Notes under the pieces: model-generated
The model's input: the letters and a program-made list of their open reading frames with translations, nothing else
Told to the model about the DNA's origin: nothing
Databases searched by the model: none
Assembly: GCA_032173965.1 (NCBI GenBank)
Contig: CM063284.1
Location: 116,162,410-116,226,409 of the forward strand
Origin: Sitta carolinensis
Taxonomy: Eukaryota > Chordata > Aves > Passeriformes > Sittidae
Direction: 5' to 3'
DNA length: 64,000 bases
Part shown: in pieces, positions 13,401 to 26,200 of the stretch
Numbering within the stretch: the first letter of the stretch is position 1
Layout: every line of letters starts with the position of its first letter
Program-made: the position numbers and the translations under genes

Positions 13401-13859
13401 GTGTTATTCCATAAAAGAAAAGGAAGTAATTTGTTTTTCTAAGAAGTTTAAAGGTCAAGAGGGAAAATTCAAATGCAAAACCTCTTATCGCTATCCTCTT
13501 ACTAGATGCAAACTAGTGCTAGGTATAGGTGAGAGAAGAAATTATAACAAGTGAAAGTAGTACCCTTTGCAGGGGGTGGTACCTCAGGTGCTAGTTACTG
13601 AACTATGGGACAGACCGAGATTCAGATATGCCATACACTCTGCACAAAAAAAAACCCCAAACAAACCAAAATTAGGTCTCCTTTTCCATAGATGTGTTTT
13701 GAGGAACGTCTAATCAGATATTACAAATAAGAGACTGATATTTGCTCATATCTAACTCAGTATCACAACATAGCTGATACCATCACATTAAAAATAGGGT
13801 GAAATTGATTGCTGTTAATGCCCCTGAGTCAAGCCATTTATTATTTACTTATTGAGCAG

Positions 13860-14005
13860 ATCTATACGGAACAAGAAACTTGTCTTTGCCCCGAGGAGCT
13901 TGGTATATGTTCAGCTGGAAAAGCAAGTAGTGGATCTAGGCATTATTAAAACCTATTCCCTGCTACAACATGAAACAATTAAGCAAAGCTGGATTCAAGT
14001 TAAAG
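13860..14005 (+). CDS. Candidate exon A of an unidentified host gene
   Basis: This open block sits in a 111-codon frame. A possible acceptor TTGAGCAG lies just before 13860, and the block ends at AAAG with a GTACTG donor (phase 1). An alternative acceptor is TGTTCAG before 13915. The translated block reads roughly LVYVQLEKQVVDLGIIKTYS in its middle. It is followed at 600 and 475 bases by two more open blocks with compatible phases. I do not recognise the protein. The exon call is inference from open frame, splice motifs and phase. Confidence 0.4.
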
Positions 14006-14605
14006 GTACTGCTGACTTACTTTTTAATGCAATGATGCTTAAGAATCTTTGTGGGTTTGTTTGGGTTCTTTTTCTCTGGTGTACTTATTGGAGCTTTACC
14101 TTCTTGTCTTCAAAGCAGAGAAAAAAAAAAAACAGAAAACCAGAGACAAGTACAGTAGGATTTCTCTCTTCAATCCTGAACAGCTAAAATGTAACTGCAT
14201 AATTTCCATCGGAATTGTCTTTCTTTTTTCAGTGGATGAATAACAGCTCTGGTAGATATCCGGCTGGAGATGCATGTTTTAAGAGGGACATAAACAAAGA
14301 AAAGGTAATATTTTCTTGCATAAATCTGGGGAACCACTTTATTAGTGATCAGTATAAATAAAAATGCATGAAAGGGAGAATAAAAATGTGTATATACACC
14401 TAAATGTGAGGATGGAGAAGAAGAAAAGCAGAGAACTGATGACACAGGGACATAGAACTGCAGCAGAAAAAAAAGAGACCTAAACCTTCTGCAATGAACA
14501 GGAGCAGAGGGAAGATGTGGACAGGAGTATGTCTTCATGATGGAGTGGATGAATCATAAAAAAGTTCCCCTCTTGCCTTTCATTAAATCTCTTTGGCTGC
14601 ATTAG

Positions 14606-14800
14606 GTTTTAGTGCTAATAGTTATGGTATCAGAGAGTCTGTGGAACCTCTGTCCCTCCATATATTTAAAGAAGATCCACAGGGCACTTTTATGGGCTCT
14701 GAAATATATTTGACAAGACATACTTTTGCGGTGGTTTGTAAACATAGCTCAGCACAAGGAGCAAGAATCTTTCTGTATCTAACAATAGTCCCTTGCAAAG
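14606..14800 (+). CDS. Candidate exon B of an unidentified host gene
   Basis: The block is 195 bases (65 codons). It is preceded by TTTGGCTGCATTAG and followed by a strong donor GTGAGTAG. It starts and ends in phase 1, so it joins candidate exon A (ending phase 1) in frame. The translation includes FKEDPQGTFMGSEIYLTRH and GARIFLYLTIVPCK and looks protein-like rather than low complexity. The pattern faintly recalls the pseudo-PARP domain of TASOR/TEX15-type proteins, but that is a guess from memory. Confidence 0.45.
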
Positions 14801-15081
14801 GTGAGTAGAAAGTTCTTGTCTAACACATCACACATGCAGGCACAATCCTCATTTTGGAGCCCAGGCAGACTTTACACTCCTGAGTGCATCTAAGACTCCA
14901 AAGATTGGGCATGGAAATCAGTTAAAGTGCAGAGAGGGATCTATTTTAAACATACGTCAATCAATCCCGTTTGCTGTTTGGAGTCTGTACATGGATTTTT
15001 CATGTTATTTCTTGGCTGTTAAAGTTGGTGCCAGAGTGAAGGCATTTGTTTTTCTAACACAATGTTCTATATGCGTGAAAG

Positions 15082-15273
15082 AGGACTTCAAAAGTGGAAC
15101 AAAGCTCCTGCTGTCAGAACAAAATCATAACTCTGATGAGGAGATAGAAGAGAATAACAAAGATACCATTGTTACTCCTCTATATCAAATGAAAATCATA
15201 TTTGAAGAGTTCAAAGCCTTCAAACCATCCCATTATTCTATTTTTAAAAGGAAATTAGATGACATCTGCAAAG
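15082..15273 (+). CDS. Candidate exon C of an unidentified host gene
   Basis: The block is 192 bases (64 codons) within a 128-codon open frame. The acceptor is GTGAAAG, with a TTTGTTTTTCT tract about 35 bases earlier; the donor is AAAG|GTAAGAG, close to ideal. It begins and ends in phase 1, matching candidate exon B. The translation has an acidic part (NSDEEIEENNKD) and a C-terminal part FKPSHYSIFKRKLDDICK. No further exon with matching phase was found downstream in the window. Confidence 0.45.
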
Positions 15274-15328
15274 GTAAGAGGTTTTGGGTTTTTTCTGGGT
15301 TTTTCCTGACTCATTCACAGCAAGGGAA

Positions 15329-15352
15329 ACACACACACACACACACACACAC
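15329..15352. repeat. (AC)n microsatellite
   Basis: Twelve AC units, lying about 55 bases after the donor of candidate exon C. Confidence 0.9.
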
Positions 15353-18300
15353 GAACCATCAAATAACTATAAAATAGATTAAAAAACCTAACAAACAATA
15401 AAAAAAATCTAAGTGTGGAAAAGTACTCTTAATTTTAGCTTGTTATGATCAGGTAACATACTCAAGATCTAGTGACATAAAACACACTAAGAAAACATTT
15501 TTTTATCTGGGTTTCAGTGCTGGTGATTCTAAAAAATAATATTTGAAATATTTTCATTATTCAAATTAGAATAGTAAGAATCTGACAGGATTTTTCATTA
15601 TTAAAAAATCACACAGGATGTGTCATGTGCCAAATGAACATTAAAGAAAGATTAATTAGCCAGAAAATATGCTCCAGTCTTTTTTAATGTGACCTAATTA
15701 CATTGCCATAATATATCACATATGAAATTTAAAAGAACTGTAAATTTAGAGGATGCTGATCCTCTATCAAAAACTTTGTGGTTTTCTTTCTCTTTTTTTT
15801 TTTTTTTTCTTTTCCGGAACCCTTCAATACATCTATATTTTCTCCACAATTTGCCTTTGATTCTCATGTCTCTGAAATAATTCTCCTACCAGACAATTTT
15901 TCCTTATAATTGGCTGAAGAAGTTTTTCTCTCAAGTTGGTCTAAAATGCCACTAATGATACGTTAAAGATTCTTCACTAGTAAGAAATCTGACAGGATTT
16001 TAAGAGATGTCATTGTCATATGGTTGTCTTAGTCAGTGGCATTCTTATTCGTTCCTGGGCAATTGTGGTAGGTGTTTTAAGAGCATCTGCTAAGTGTACC
16101 TCCAGATCAACTTCTGAAGAACATTAAAAAATATATACAGAACAGGATTGCTGACTCAGGGTCTGCAAGCCTGCCTGGTTAAAGGGAAAATTATGTAAGT
16201 GCTATTTTTTATGTAAAGATGACTATTGAAACAGTTGTTACAATACTTGCACTACTACTGTTGACCATCCAGTGCAGGAATCTGGTTGAACATAATAATA
16301 AAGTAGAGAAAGAGTCTTGGAGTAATGGGGAAAAGATAAAAAACAAATTACACCTCTGTAGTGCAGTCAAAAAAAAATCACTAATGGACATCCTTCTTAC
16401 AATACAGATTTTGTGAAATGGTGGCAATACTCCTATCATTTATGATTTCCTGAAGAATGGACACCAATTTATAAATGAATGGCTCTGTAATAACTCGGTG
16501 ACACCTTCATAAATCTCACCAATGTAGAGCAGTGTGTGACACATCTGATGAGAAATGTGTTTACTCCTTTTGGATTAAAAATAGAAAAACACAATAGAAC
16601 AAGTTCATTGGCAGGTTCAGGTGGCCACTTAGTGTATAATAGAATCAGGAAATGAAAGTGCCCTGTGGCACAGAGAGAAACACTGCTAGCACCCCTTTTT
16701 AGAGGACATGAACAAGCATGCTACTGTGGCCTGAGTTGGCTTTATTTTTATTTTCAGTATTTAAATACCAGAAAATGTAACTCTTTACCATCACTAAATA
16801 TTTATTCAGTTCTTCTGCTTGTTATTTCTTCATTAACAAGGTTTTCCCTGCTGTGCAGTGGAATATGGGAGTAACATTACAAATGTCAGAAGCACTCAAT
16901 TTGGATCAACTGGAGGAAGTGATAACAAGACTCATAATCAAGTGGAAGTACAATAGTGGCACATTTCAAGCTGCGAAATAATAGATCGATTCAGCTCTTT
17001 CTCATGGGATAATACCTCCATTTGTTCTTATTTTGTGATATGTTTTTATTCACTATCTCAATGGAACAATATAATTTTCTTTTAGCATCTTATTTGGAGG
17101 CAGCAATCTAAATTACATTAGACTACTAATTGTTGTTTTATAAAACAAATGTTGTATTTCAATAAATAAAACTTAAGCTAATGTAGGGTTTAAAAGCTTT
17201 GGATTCAGTCCTAACTTACAGTTCTTACACATCTATGTTATACTGCCAGGGAGTTTTTACAGCACAGTGAAAAGTATTGCGCATCCTGTTTGACAAGAGC
17301 ACTGCTGAAATTTATTCTTGCAGCAAGTCAGGATCACAGAACCAAGATAAACAGAGCTTTTATGAAAATTGAGCTCTTAAATTTGAAAATGAACAATTTT
17401 ACTCCATAATATAATCTATAAAATTGTTGCAACTGCATAATTTAGTAAGAAATTTTAGAATATTTTCCTTTTGTCAGCCGAATTTCTGGATTCCTAGTCT
17501 GTGGCAACAATAAAATGTCATTAGATTAATTTCATTGATACTGCTTACTGTTCTCTCCACATCCTTTTACAGTGCAGTGACAGGTTAATATTAAAGTCTC
17601 TTTCCATTGTTTTCAAAGATATTACAGTAGAATACTGTCTCAATGTTACAACTCAGAGGTCTTTCTCCATTTCCTGTTTGCTAATCAGTCTGTGGCTTCT
17701 AAGTCATTCTTTAAATAAAAGATGAAATGAATTAGGTGTATTCTATTGTTCTTTCTCAATGGGAAAAAAACTCTTGTATAAATTTTATTAAACATCATGG
17801 TCTTTATCCAGTAGGCTATTTTACAGAACTCTGCAGGTTTCAGCATGATTATTCATGTGATTAGAGGCTATGAGACTGGGTGTTTCTTTGGCTGACATAT
17901 ATTTTTATGTTCTTTGACCAAAGAGATGCTCTAACATAATTTACACTCAAAAACCTTAATTGTGAGACAAATCAATGCCCTTGGCTTTAGGTGCCTGCTA
18001 TATCCCACAAGTTGAGTAGGTCCCCTGAGAGCTGATAAAGGGATCATTGGGCAAAACTTTGGCACAGCAAGGTCAGGTTTAGATTCAGAGTCACCCTTTC
18101 AGAGAAAGGTTTTCCTTTTTACTAATTTGATAGCAGACTTAGATACCTGATTTGTGGGGTAAAAATTCATTTCAATATAGCACTAGATATTGAATCCTTA
18201 GCTACTGTAAATTGGCAGTTTTCTTGAAATAAATGATGCTAACTTAAACAGTTCAAGAGCTGGCCTTAAAAACTTCCCCTGCACACATACACCTGTGTAT

Positions 18301-20193
18301 GGCTGAGCCTTCCAATCTTCACTTCCCTTTAGAGTAGACGATATTCATTGATGTCCTGTCATATGGGGTTATCAAGCTGAAGAAAAATGTTTTATTTGTC
18401 TGGAAATGGGCCATGTAGATAGAGCAAAATATCTATCTACAGACAACTCAACAGAGAAGTTTAGGCATCTAACTATATCTCAGTCTTGTCCCCTGTGCCA
18501 TCCTAGAATGAGAGCATTTCCAAACCAGGCAGAGAGAGGACCCGGACCTTTTAATGTGCTCCTGTCTCTACTGCCTGGTCCATGAGACCATTCTTTCACA
18601 GGCAGTGTCCACTTCCAAATCTGCACCGTGCTTTTGTTGGCTTTTTCCTTGCCGGGGAAATCACTGAGACCAGTGATTTAGTAGGATTTGAAAAGGATCA
18701 TGCATTTATACTGGCAGTAAGTATGCTTTAAATTCAGTTAAACAGGATTTGTTTTAAGTTAGGAAGGGATATAAACCTTACTGCTTCTGAGATCAGCAAA
18801 TTTGTAGCTGCTGGAGCCAGAAAAAGCTCTTCTCTTCTGAATAGAGATGCTGCACCCCTGCCATGTAGGCAACTCTGTGCCTTCCTGCTGGTGCTGGTAG
18901 CTACTGAGAACAAGACCAAGAGCTCAGTGAAGTAACTTGGTGCAGATGTTGCCTCAGAAGACAGCTAACAGGCAAACGATATAGCCCATCAGGTTTGGGC
19001 AGAAGAGAAAAGAATACAGGGACCAAACCTCTGTGCACAGCCTGCATAGCTGAAGCCCTTCACCATACACAAATTTCAAGGAAAATTCCCATGTCTGTTC
19101 CTGACCTGCAGGCAGCTCCCACTGATTTCTTCCCTGACTCTACATAGAGTATTATGTTAACGTTAACCTAGATAGATGTATGATCTTCAGCATGGATAGA
19201 GGATGAAGGTAATGTTTCATGCTCCAAACATTTATCTTCCAGATGTTTGTGATACAAAGTAGCTAGCTACCACATAAAAGATGACTAGAGAGGGAAAGGA
19301 TAGATTGCAGCTATTAATTTAAGGACAAAAATACATATAATACATAAAAATTCATGTTCACTGCTCCATCAAGATCATTAACAGTCTCCTACAGGGATAA
19401 ACCACTTTCCTCTAGGACTGCCATCTGAAGGATATAAGGATATGTATTTCCTTTTTTTTTTTTTTTCTGCTTCCTGAGAAACTGAAGAAGTGGTGAGAAT
19501 ACAATTTCCTTCAGACCAACAACACATGAAATAAGTAAAGGCAGCAGATGACCATCCTTCTTGTCACATCTTGCAGCTGAAGAACTTTTTTTAATTTTTC
19601 TGCCCTAATCTCTTCTTCTTGAAACATAGAATCTTCTATGATGTCATAGAAGAAAGTCAATTTCCTGAGCAGAATGATGAATTAAAAGCAGATTTTGTGT
19701 TCTACTCTGGGATACTGTGACTGTTTTAGTACCTCTCATTTTTTTAAATGTTACAAATAACATTATTCAGGCTCTACCTGTTGAAACAGAGCATGTGCTT
19801 CTGCTGCCTGTGACACCAGCAACGGTCTAGAATTACTAAAGCTTCCTAAACAATATTTTCACCACTTTGGTGTAACAGAAAGTGAATTATCTTCAATATA
19901 AGTAGTCTGGTTGTGCAGCCTTGTTTTTATCAATTTTTCTGTATGGTGTCATGGCATGGTAACACTCTGCTAAATATAGACCTTATATAAAGGGGAAAAC
20001 CAATCTTTCTATTTTCACTGATCTGAAATAACCCATCCACCATTGAACTCTCTATTTCCTTTGAATGTGATGACATTATTATGCATAAATCTAGCACTAC
20101 TCTGGACAGTCTAAACCATAAAATGTGAACGTTCCTAAAATTGCCTTAGAATACATTTATTTTCAATTCATATAAAAATGCTACACTGAAAGT

Positions 20194-20196
<3 letters not shown>

Positions 20197-20225
<29 letters not shown>
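20197..20225. repeat. (AT)n microsatellite
   Basis: About 14 AT units in AT-rich sequence. Confidence 0.9.
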
Positions 20226-20229
<4 letters not shown>

Positions 20230-23200
20230 CTAACAATCAGTGCTGATATAAAGCTCATGGTTTAAATTACACAAAAATCACACATCTCAAAAGCAGGCTT
20301 TCAATGCAAGTTCTCAGTAGCTTGGAAATGTCAAAATTAGGATTGCCACTGTATGGCTGCATGCATATATTTTTATTATTATCTTTTAGTGTTGTCTTCA
20401 ATTACAAAATAATTCCTCACATACAACCTACCTCATTCAACATGCAAAATCGTACTAAGAATAATTTAGTCAATATTCTGGGTTTGTTTTTCATTCTGCA
20501 ACATCTGGCCGTATTTGTTGCTAAAACATATATATAAGGGCAGAAGAATACATTTTTCTCTTCAGTAACACTCATAATATCCACAACTGAGTGGCACATA
20601 AATATTAATTAATTATTTTCACCAGTCTTTTATGAGCTAAAGAGTGGCATGAACATTATGCAATAGACAGAGTAGTTAACACATATGTGAAAACAAATCC
20701 AGTGATTAGCAAGGTGAATTTGAGACAGCGAAAAATCAGACCTCTCACAGCACTTAACACCGTATAGCAGTTTACATAATCTTATTGACTTTAGCTAAAA
20801 TTGCAAGTTTATAGTACTTTCCTTAATCAGATTTCCTGGTACTATAGTAGAAATTAGTGATGAGCTGTAAAAACTCCAATCTGATGTGACTTCCTAATGT
20901 TTTATGGCTGGAGGTCCTCTTGGCTGGGAGCTTGAATTCCACTAAATTGACTGAAGTTAAGTCCCTCTTTAAAAAGAGATCCCAAAGAGGGAGGAGAGTA
21001 TGGAAAACATGTCTCCAGCTAACACACATAGGTTGGCTACAGTGCTGATGATGTGCAGTTCAAAGGCAGGAAGTTTGTGGATGTCTGCCTGCAAGACATC
21101 CTTGGCACACAAGCTAAAGTATGGTAGGAGAGGGTTCTGCAGGCTGTATCCAAGGAATTTTGCCTTCATTTCATCTGCTATTTTCCTGAAGTTCCCTGTG
21201 ACAGTCACCAGACAACTGCAACTGGTGAAAATATATTCTCCCAGGGCCTCCAGGAATGGGAGAGCATTGCAGGAGATGAAAAGGGCAAAACGATTATAAT
21301 AAATAGAAATAAATACCTATGCCACAATACTTATTCGGACAGGAATTTTCAATAAGAGTTGCACAGAGATTTTAATTTAACTTTAATTCAATTTAACTAA
21401 TTTTATAGTTTTCTCAATTCTGAACATTGAATGTAAATGTAGGCAGAAGTGGTGGTGCTTTGAAGGTAAGCTCAGACTCACTCTCTTTTGAGCAATGAGT
21501 AGAGTGAGCCAGCCTCCATCAAGAGCTGTCAGACCTACTCTGGAGGCTACAGCTCATCACATGTGGTGGCCAGCAGTGGATCTAGCCTGCCTGAATTTCT
21601 GAGGTCCCCTTCTAAACTTGTTTTAAAACCCATACCTTTTGTGCATAAGAACTACACCTTTTGTGTCTTTCAAAATCCACTGACAATTTCATTGGGTGGT
21701 ATTACTTGCACTGTCAATTGTTTGCTATTGATCATCTCCATTCTACAAATATCACTTCTGCTGTGACCTATTTTTCCAAATTACTTTTATTTCTATTTTT
21801 ATTTGCTTTCTAGCTATGTGAAAGACAATCTGCTTATTTTTGTTGTCATTGTCTTGATCTTTGGAATTCTATTATACCTTTCTCTTTTGCTCAGGCATTC
21901 CTAGAATCCCAGTGTCCTTAAATTTAGAATAATGAAATCTTGAAATATTAATAGCTGATTAATATACAGTGGGACATGATGATGTATTCTGTTATGATCC
22001 TAATTATTTTCCTAATTATTCTTCAGATTCTGGTTATATTTATAGATATTGCTGAATTCTAAGCTGTTATTTTGAAGAACAGTTTGCAGCTACAAAATCT
22101 CTTTCCGGAATGGTAGTAATTACACTCATGATCATCTTTTACTAATACTTGTAGGTTATTTCTTTTTCTAGGCTTTAAATTCTACTTCTTAACATATAAT
22201 TTCATCTAAATGTTTATCATCTACTTGTAAGTTTGTGCTCCTTGACAACTTCTCACAATCAGCTTTAGATTATCCCAAATAATTCTGGATCATTTTCAGA
22301 TTTTTCGCTCCTTATCATTCAAGTGATATCCATTTATGAATATGTCGAATGGCACATTTTTCACATGTAGAATATGTTTGAGCTCCTTTCTTTCTGAAAA
22401 CCAGCTACCCACTCCTACCATCTGTTTCTTATACTTTCACCTGAACCATATGCTCAGTGGCTCCTCTGAAGATGACTGATACATGAGTCATGACTTCTCC
22501 TTGCAAAGGCTAGGTTGGCTTTTTCCTAGTATATCATGTTTTTATCTTTTATTGCTCAGTCTGTGAAATGGAATATTCCTACAGATTTTCTCTTACATAA
22601 ACATAATTTACTGGTTTGTAGCCGTCTGAGTTAATGTGGAAAATCTTTAAAAATTTTGGTGAGATAGTTGCCACATTTCATTCTTCAGGTAACAAAATTC
22701 ATTTAAATGACAGACTATTATTCACAGATAATAGTTTAGTGTTTATTTCTGTTATTTAGTATTAGTGCTTTTTTTCTGTTGCTTAAAAATTCTTAAAGGA
22801 AGCAGTCCTGTGGTCTAATATTCTGGTAAAGTGTAGCTCTGGAGTAGGAATCTCTCTGGCCTCTTCTGCAATAAATGCTGACACAAGGAATTAATTTTTA
22901 AGGCATTTTTCTCCAATAGCCTCACCTCAGTGAATGCCCCTTTTATAATTTGACTAACTCTTAGACCCACATATTTTACTGAAGACATTTCCTGCACAAT
23001 TTAGGAGGAAAAATTGTTTTAATATTTTTACCCTATTAGCTTTTCTCATGTGTGTTTTACATGTGACCTCTTGAGTGTTTTTAATAGAAGAAAACGGAAG
23101 AAATTCTTTCCTGTGACAACAAATAACAGAGGTGGAGAAGAACTTTGGAGATTTTAGCAGAGAGCAGATATCAGCAAAGTAGTTCTTGTAGGTCAGCTGT

Positions 23201-26200
23201 GGAACCCTGAGAACCAGTTTGCCATTACTTTGTCATTTTTTACCAGCAGCAAAACAGTAGTGACACTCAAGACACTCGTGTTCACCCAGCCATGTGCAAA
23301 TTGAGCAAAGCCTTTTTTTTTCTCATTCCTCTTCTCTTTGATCTCTTTTTTTGCCTTGACCTTGATCCCTATAGCAGCTTGTTTAATATGTTTTGGTGGG
23401 TTTTTTCCAAGAGTTGCAACCTGAAGTCAACATTGAATCTATAAAATATCAGCCCAAACAAGTTGACCAATTTACAAGTCAGTGAAAACAGGTCTTTGTA
23501 ACTGAAAGCATGAAAGTGGCATAATAAGAGACAACATGACCTGTTCTGCCTAAAATACCTACTGCTAAAGAAAATAACTTTCAGCTATGTGCTTTCAGGA
23601 GCATGAATAAAGGAGAACCACTGGGTGTCAATGGCACTATGGCTTTCAAACTGTAAATGAAACAAAATATAAATCACCTCATACAAACAAAAATTTGTGA
23701 CAAAATTCAACATCCTCGTCCCGTTACTCCACAAGCATTTTCTGGAAAAGTTGTTCTCTTGTAGAAGGCTTATATAACTTACCTTCTGCCACTCTGTCTC
23801 ACTCTTGCAGAGCTTTACGGGAGCTTCACACTGGAAATCACTCTGCAACAACTTACTCATACAAATGCTATGCTGTGTGCTACAAACCCTTGCCATGGAT
23901 ATTTGGGAAAGGACTGGTGCTTTCAGAGACCCAACTTTCAGGGAGGTCTTCTGCAAAACCGTGAAACTAATCTGAACCTTACACTTAGTTCAGGTTTCAT
24001 TCTCTGACCTTGCATCACAGATCCTATGAATAAAACATTGTCCTTTCAGTGCAGTCTCAATAACTGGACATTTTCTGGGTCCGTGGATTTGTACAATGAG
24101 GTATCTACTCCAATCTGTGTACATAATGCTCCAATGCCTGCCAGGAATGGCCGCAATATTGATGCCTTTCAATGTAGATCACATCATTCACAGAGCAGTG
24201 TTCAATAAAATGATACTGTAGTTAACAAGTTTTATAACACAAAGTTACTTTAAAACATCGAACTAATCAGGAGGAAGCCTGTTTATGCATGTCACAGTTA
24301 CATTGAATTGTCAATAAATAAACAAAGATTTACTTCACCTATTGTCATGTAGATCAAGTAAGTCATTAATCTAAACTAATGAAGCTTAAGATATTTGACA
24401 GGCAGTTTTTATGGAGCTCTTTCTTAATGATATGTTTGCTTTTCTTTATAACACCGAGAGACCATTATCTAGAAAGCAGCAAATTATAGCCCAAAAGCCT
24501 TGAATCCACTGCTTCTCTCTCTATCCCTGGCTCACATTGTGTAGCATTTACACTTACATTTTTACAGAGCTCTCCTGGATGAATAGCATTACTCAGAAAT
24601 GAATAAAAAAATCCAGATAAGAAATGCAACAGGAAAATAACGTGTCCATTGCTTGATCTTTAGTCAGTTATGACATTAGATAGCTAGTGAGTTAGGGATT
24701 TTTGAACTGTCCTTGAACACAAAAATGAAGGCTGAATTCAAACAGTTTCACAATGCATGTTCTTTTTAAATTTACTTTTGTTATGAGGCAGCACAGAATA
24801 AATTCATTACGAGTATTTCAGAGAAAGCAAACTCATATACCTTCTTGCAAATTTCCAGAAATAAGGTTACTGGATTATCTTCATGAATCCACAAGTTTGA
24901 TGTTACAGAACAGAAAAATTATAGGCAATCTGGTTTTCATTTTCATCTGAAAATGGTAAGAAATAATGCAGGAAGGCCAACTATTAGCAGATCAGCTCTA
25001 TCTCCTATTGTACAAGCTGCTCACACATAAACACCTAGAGCCAATATAGATGTCGTAGGGTACAAGACACACATCCAGGACAAGCAGCTGTGACACTGTT
25101 CTAAAGACAGATCTGCACTTGCACAGCATCTGGAAACCAGATCACATCTCCTAGAGCATCTCAGGTGGCACTAGATACTCCTGTTTTGTCTCCTGAATCA
25201 AGCACAGAATGCTTTCTGCATTCCTGTTGAATGAGTGTTCTTCCAGAGGTTGGTACTATATTTTGACTGGAAAAGAGCAAAATCTTCCTTAAAAATTTTC
25301 ATATATCTCTTGGTAACCTGTGCCATAAATTACATCATTATTTAAAAAGTACTGTTGTATTTCTACTTTCACTTAAGTTTTTTTAACTCAGCTCCTAGTC
25401 ATTATATTTTGCAGGGTTTTGCCAGAGTAAATACCCTGAGTGTCTTTCTCTACCCCTGAAAGTAATTAAATGCTTGAATGTTTAGTACTCACATGACTGT
25501 GGGACCACATAGTGTCATTTCATTCAAAAGAAAAGCTTTTCTGGTTTTGGAGAAAATGTTCTCTTCACACAAAATTTGTTTGGATTGATGTTATGAGTTC
25601 CATTGGTCCGGGTTGAATCAAAGTGATGCAACCACTTGCGGAATACATGTGTTAATATATATATCCCACTTTTTCTGGTAAGTTTTTCTCTAGTTTTAAC
25701 CTTTAATTCAGTTTTGAATGTTCATTTTTGAGCAAGAACTTGACGCCCTCTGAGTCACTGTTCCTCGTGAGCTCTGATGTAACTGTGCTCTGCTGATGGT
25801 TGTTAACTTTGAAGAGTTCTGTACCCAGATGACAAGAGAAAACTGAAGTACGAAATTTCCTGGTGAAATTTCAGACGAATATTATAAATTTATTTAAAAA
25901 AAAACCCACCAAAACAAAAGTACAGTGTAAAACTCACAAAAGTAAACTTTCCAAGTCAGTAGAAACCAATAAACTGCCACATACAATCTAATAAGACTAA
26001 AAAGAATGACACCTGAAATGGCCATTGTAACTCGGCTCAAAACCTCTGTGGGTGACAAAATTATGCATTAATTACTTCCTATCTGTGTAACTTTCCTGCT
26101 CTTCTTCTGCTGCATACTCTGTGTGCACATCTGTATAAGTTATTCAGCTGAGATTAACTCTTTACTTAGTTGACATAATCAAGGCTACCTGAAAAAATTA

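Noticed and set aside
16742..16874. Possible exon after TATTTTTATTTTCAG
   Set aside because: The frame ends quickly in a stop and does not look like protein; phase cannot be tied to exon C.
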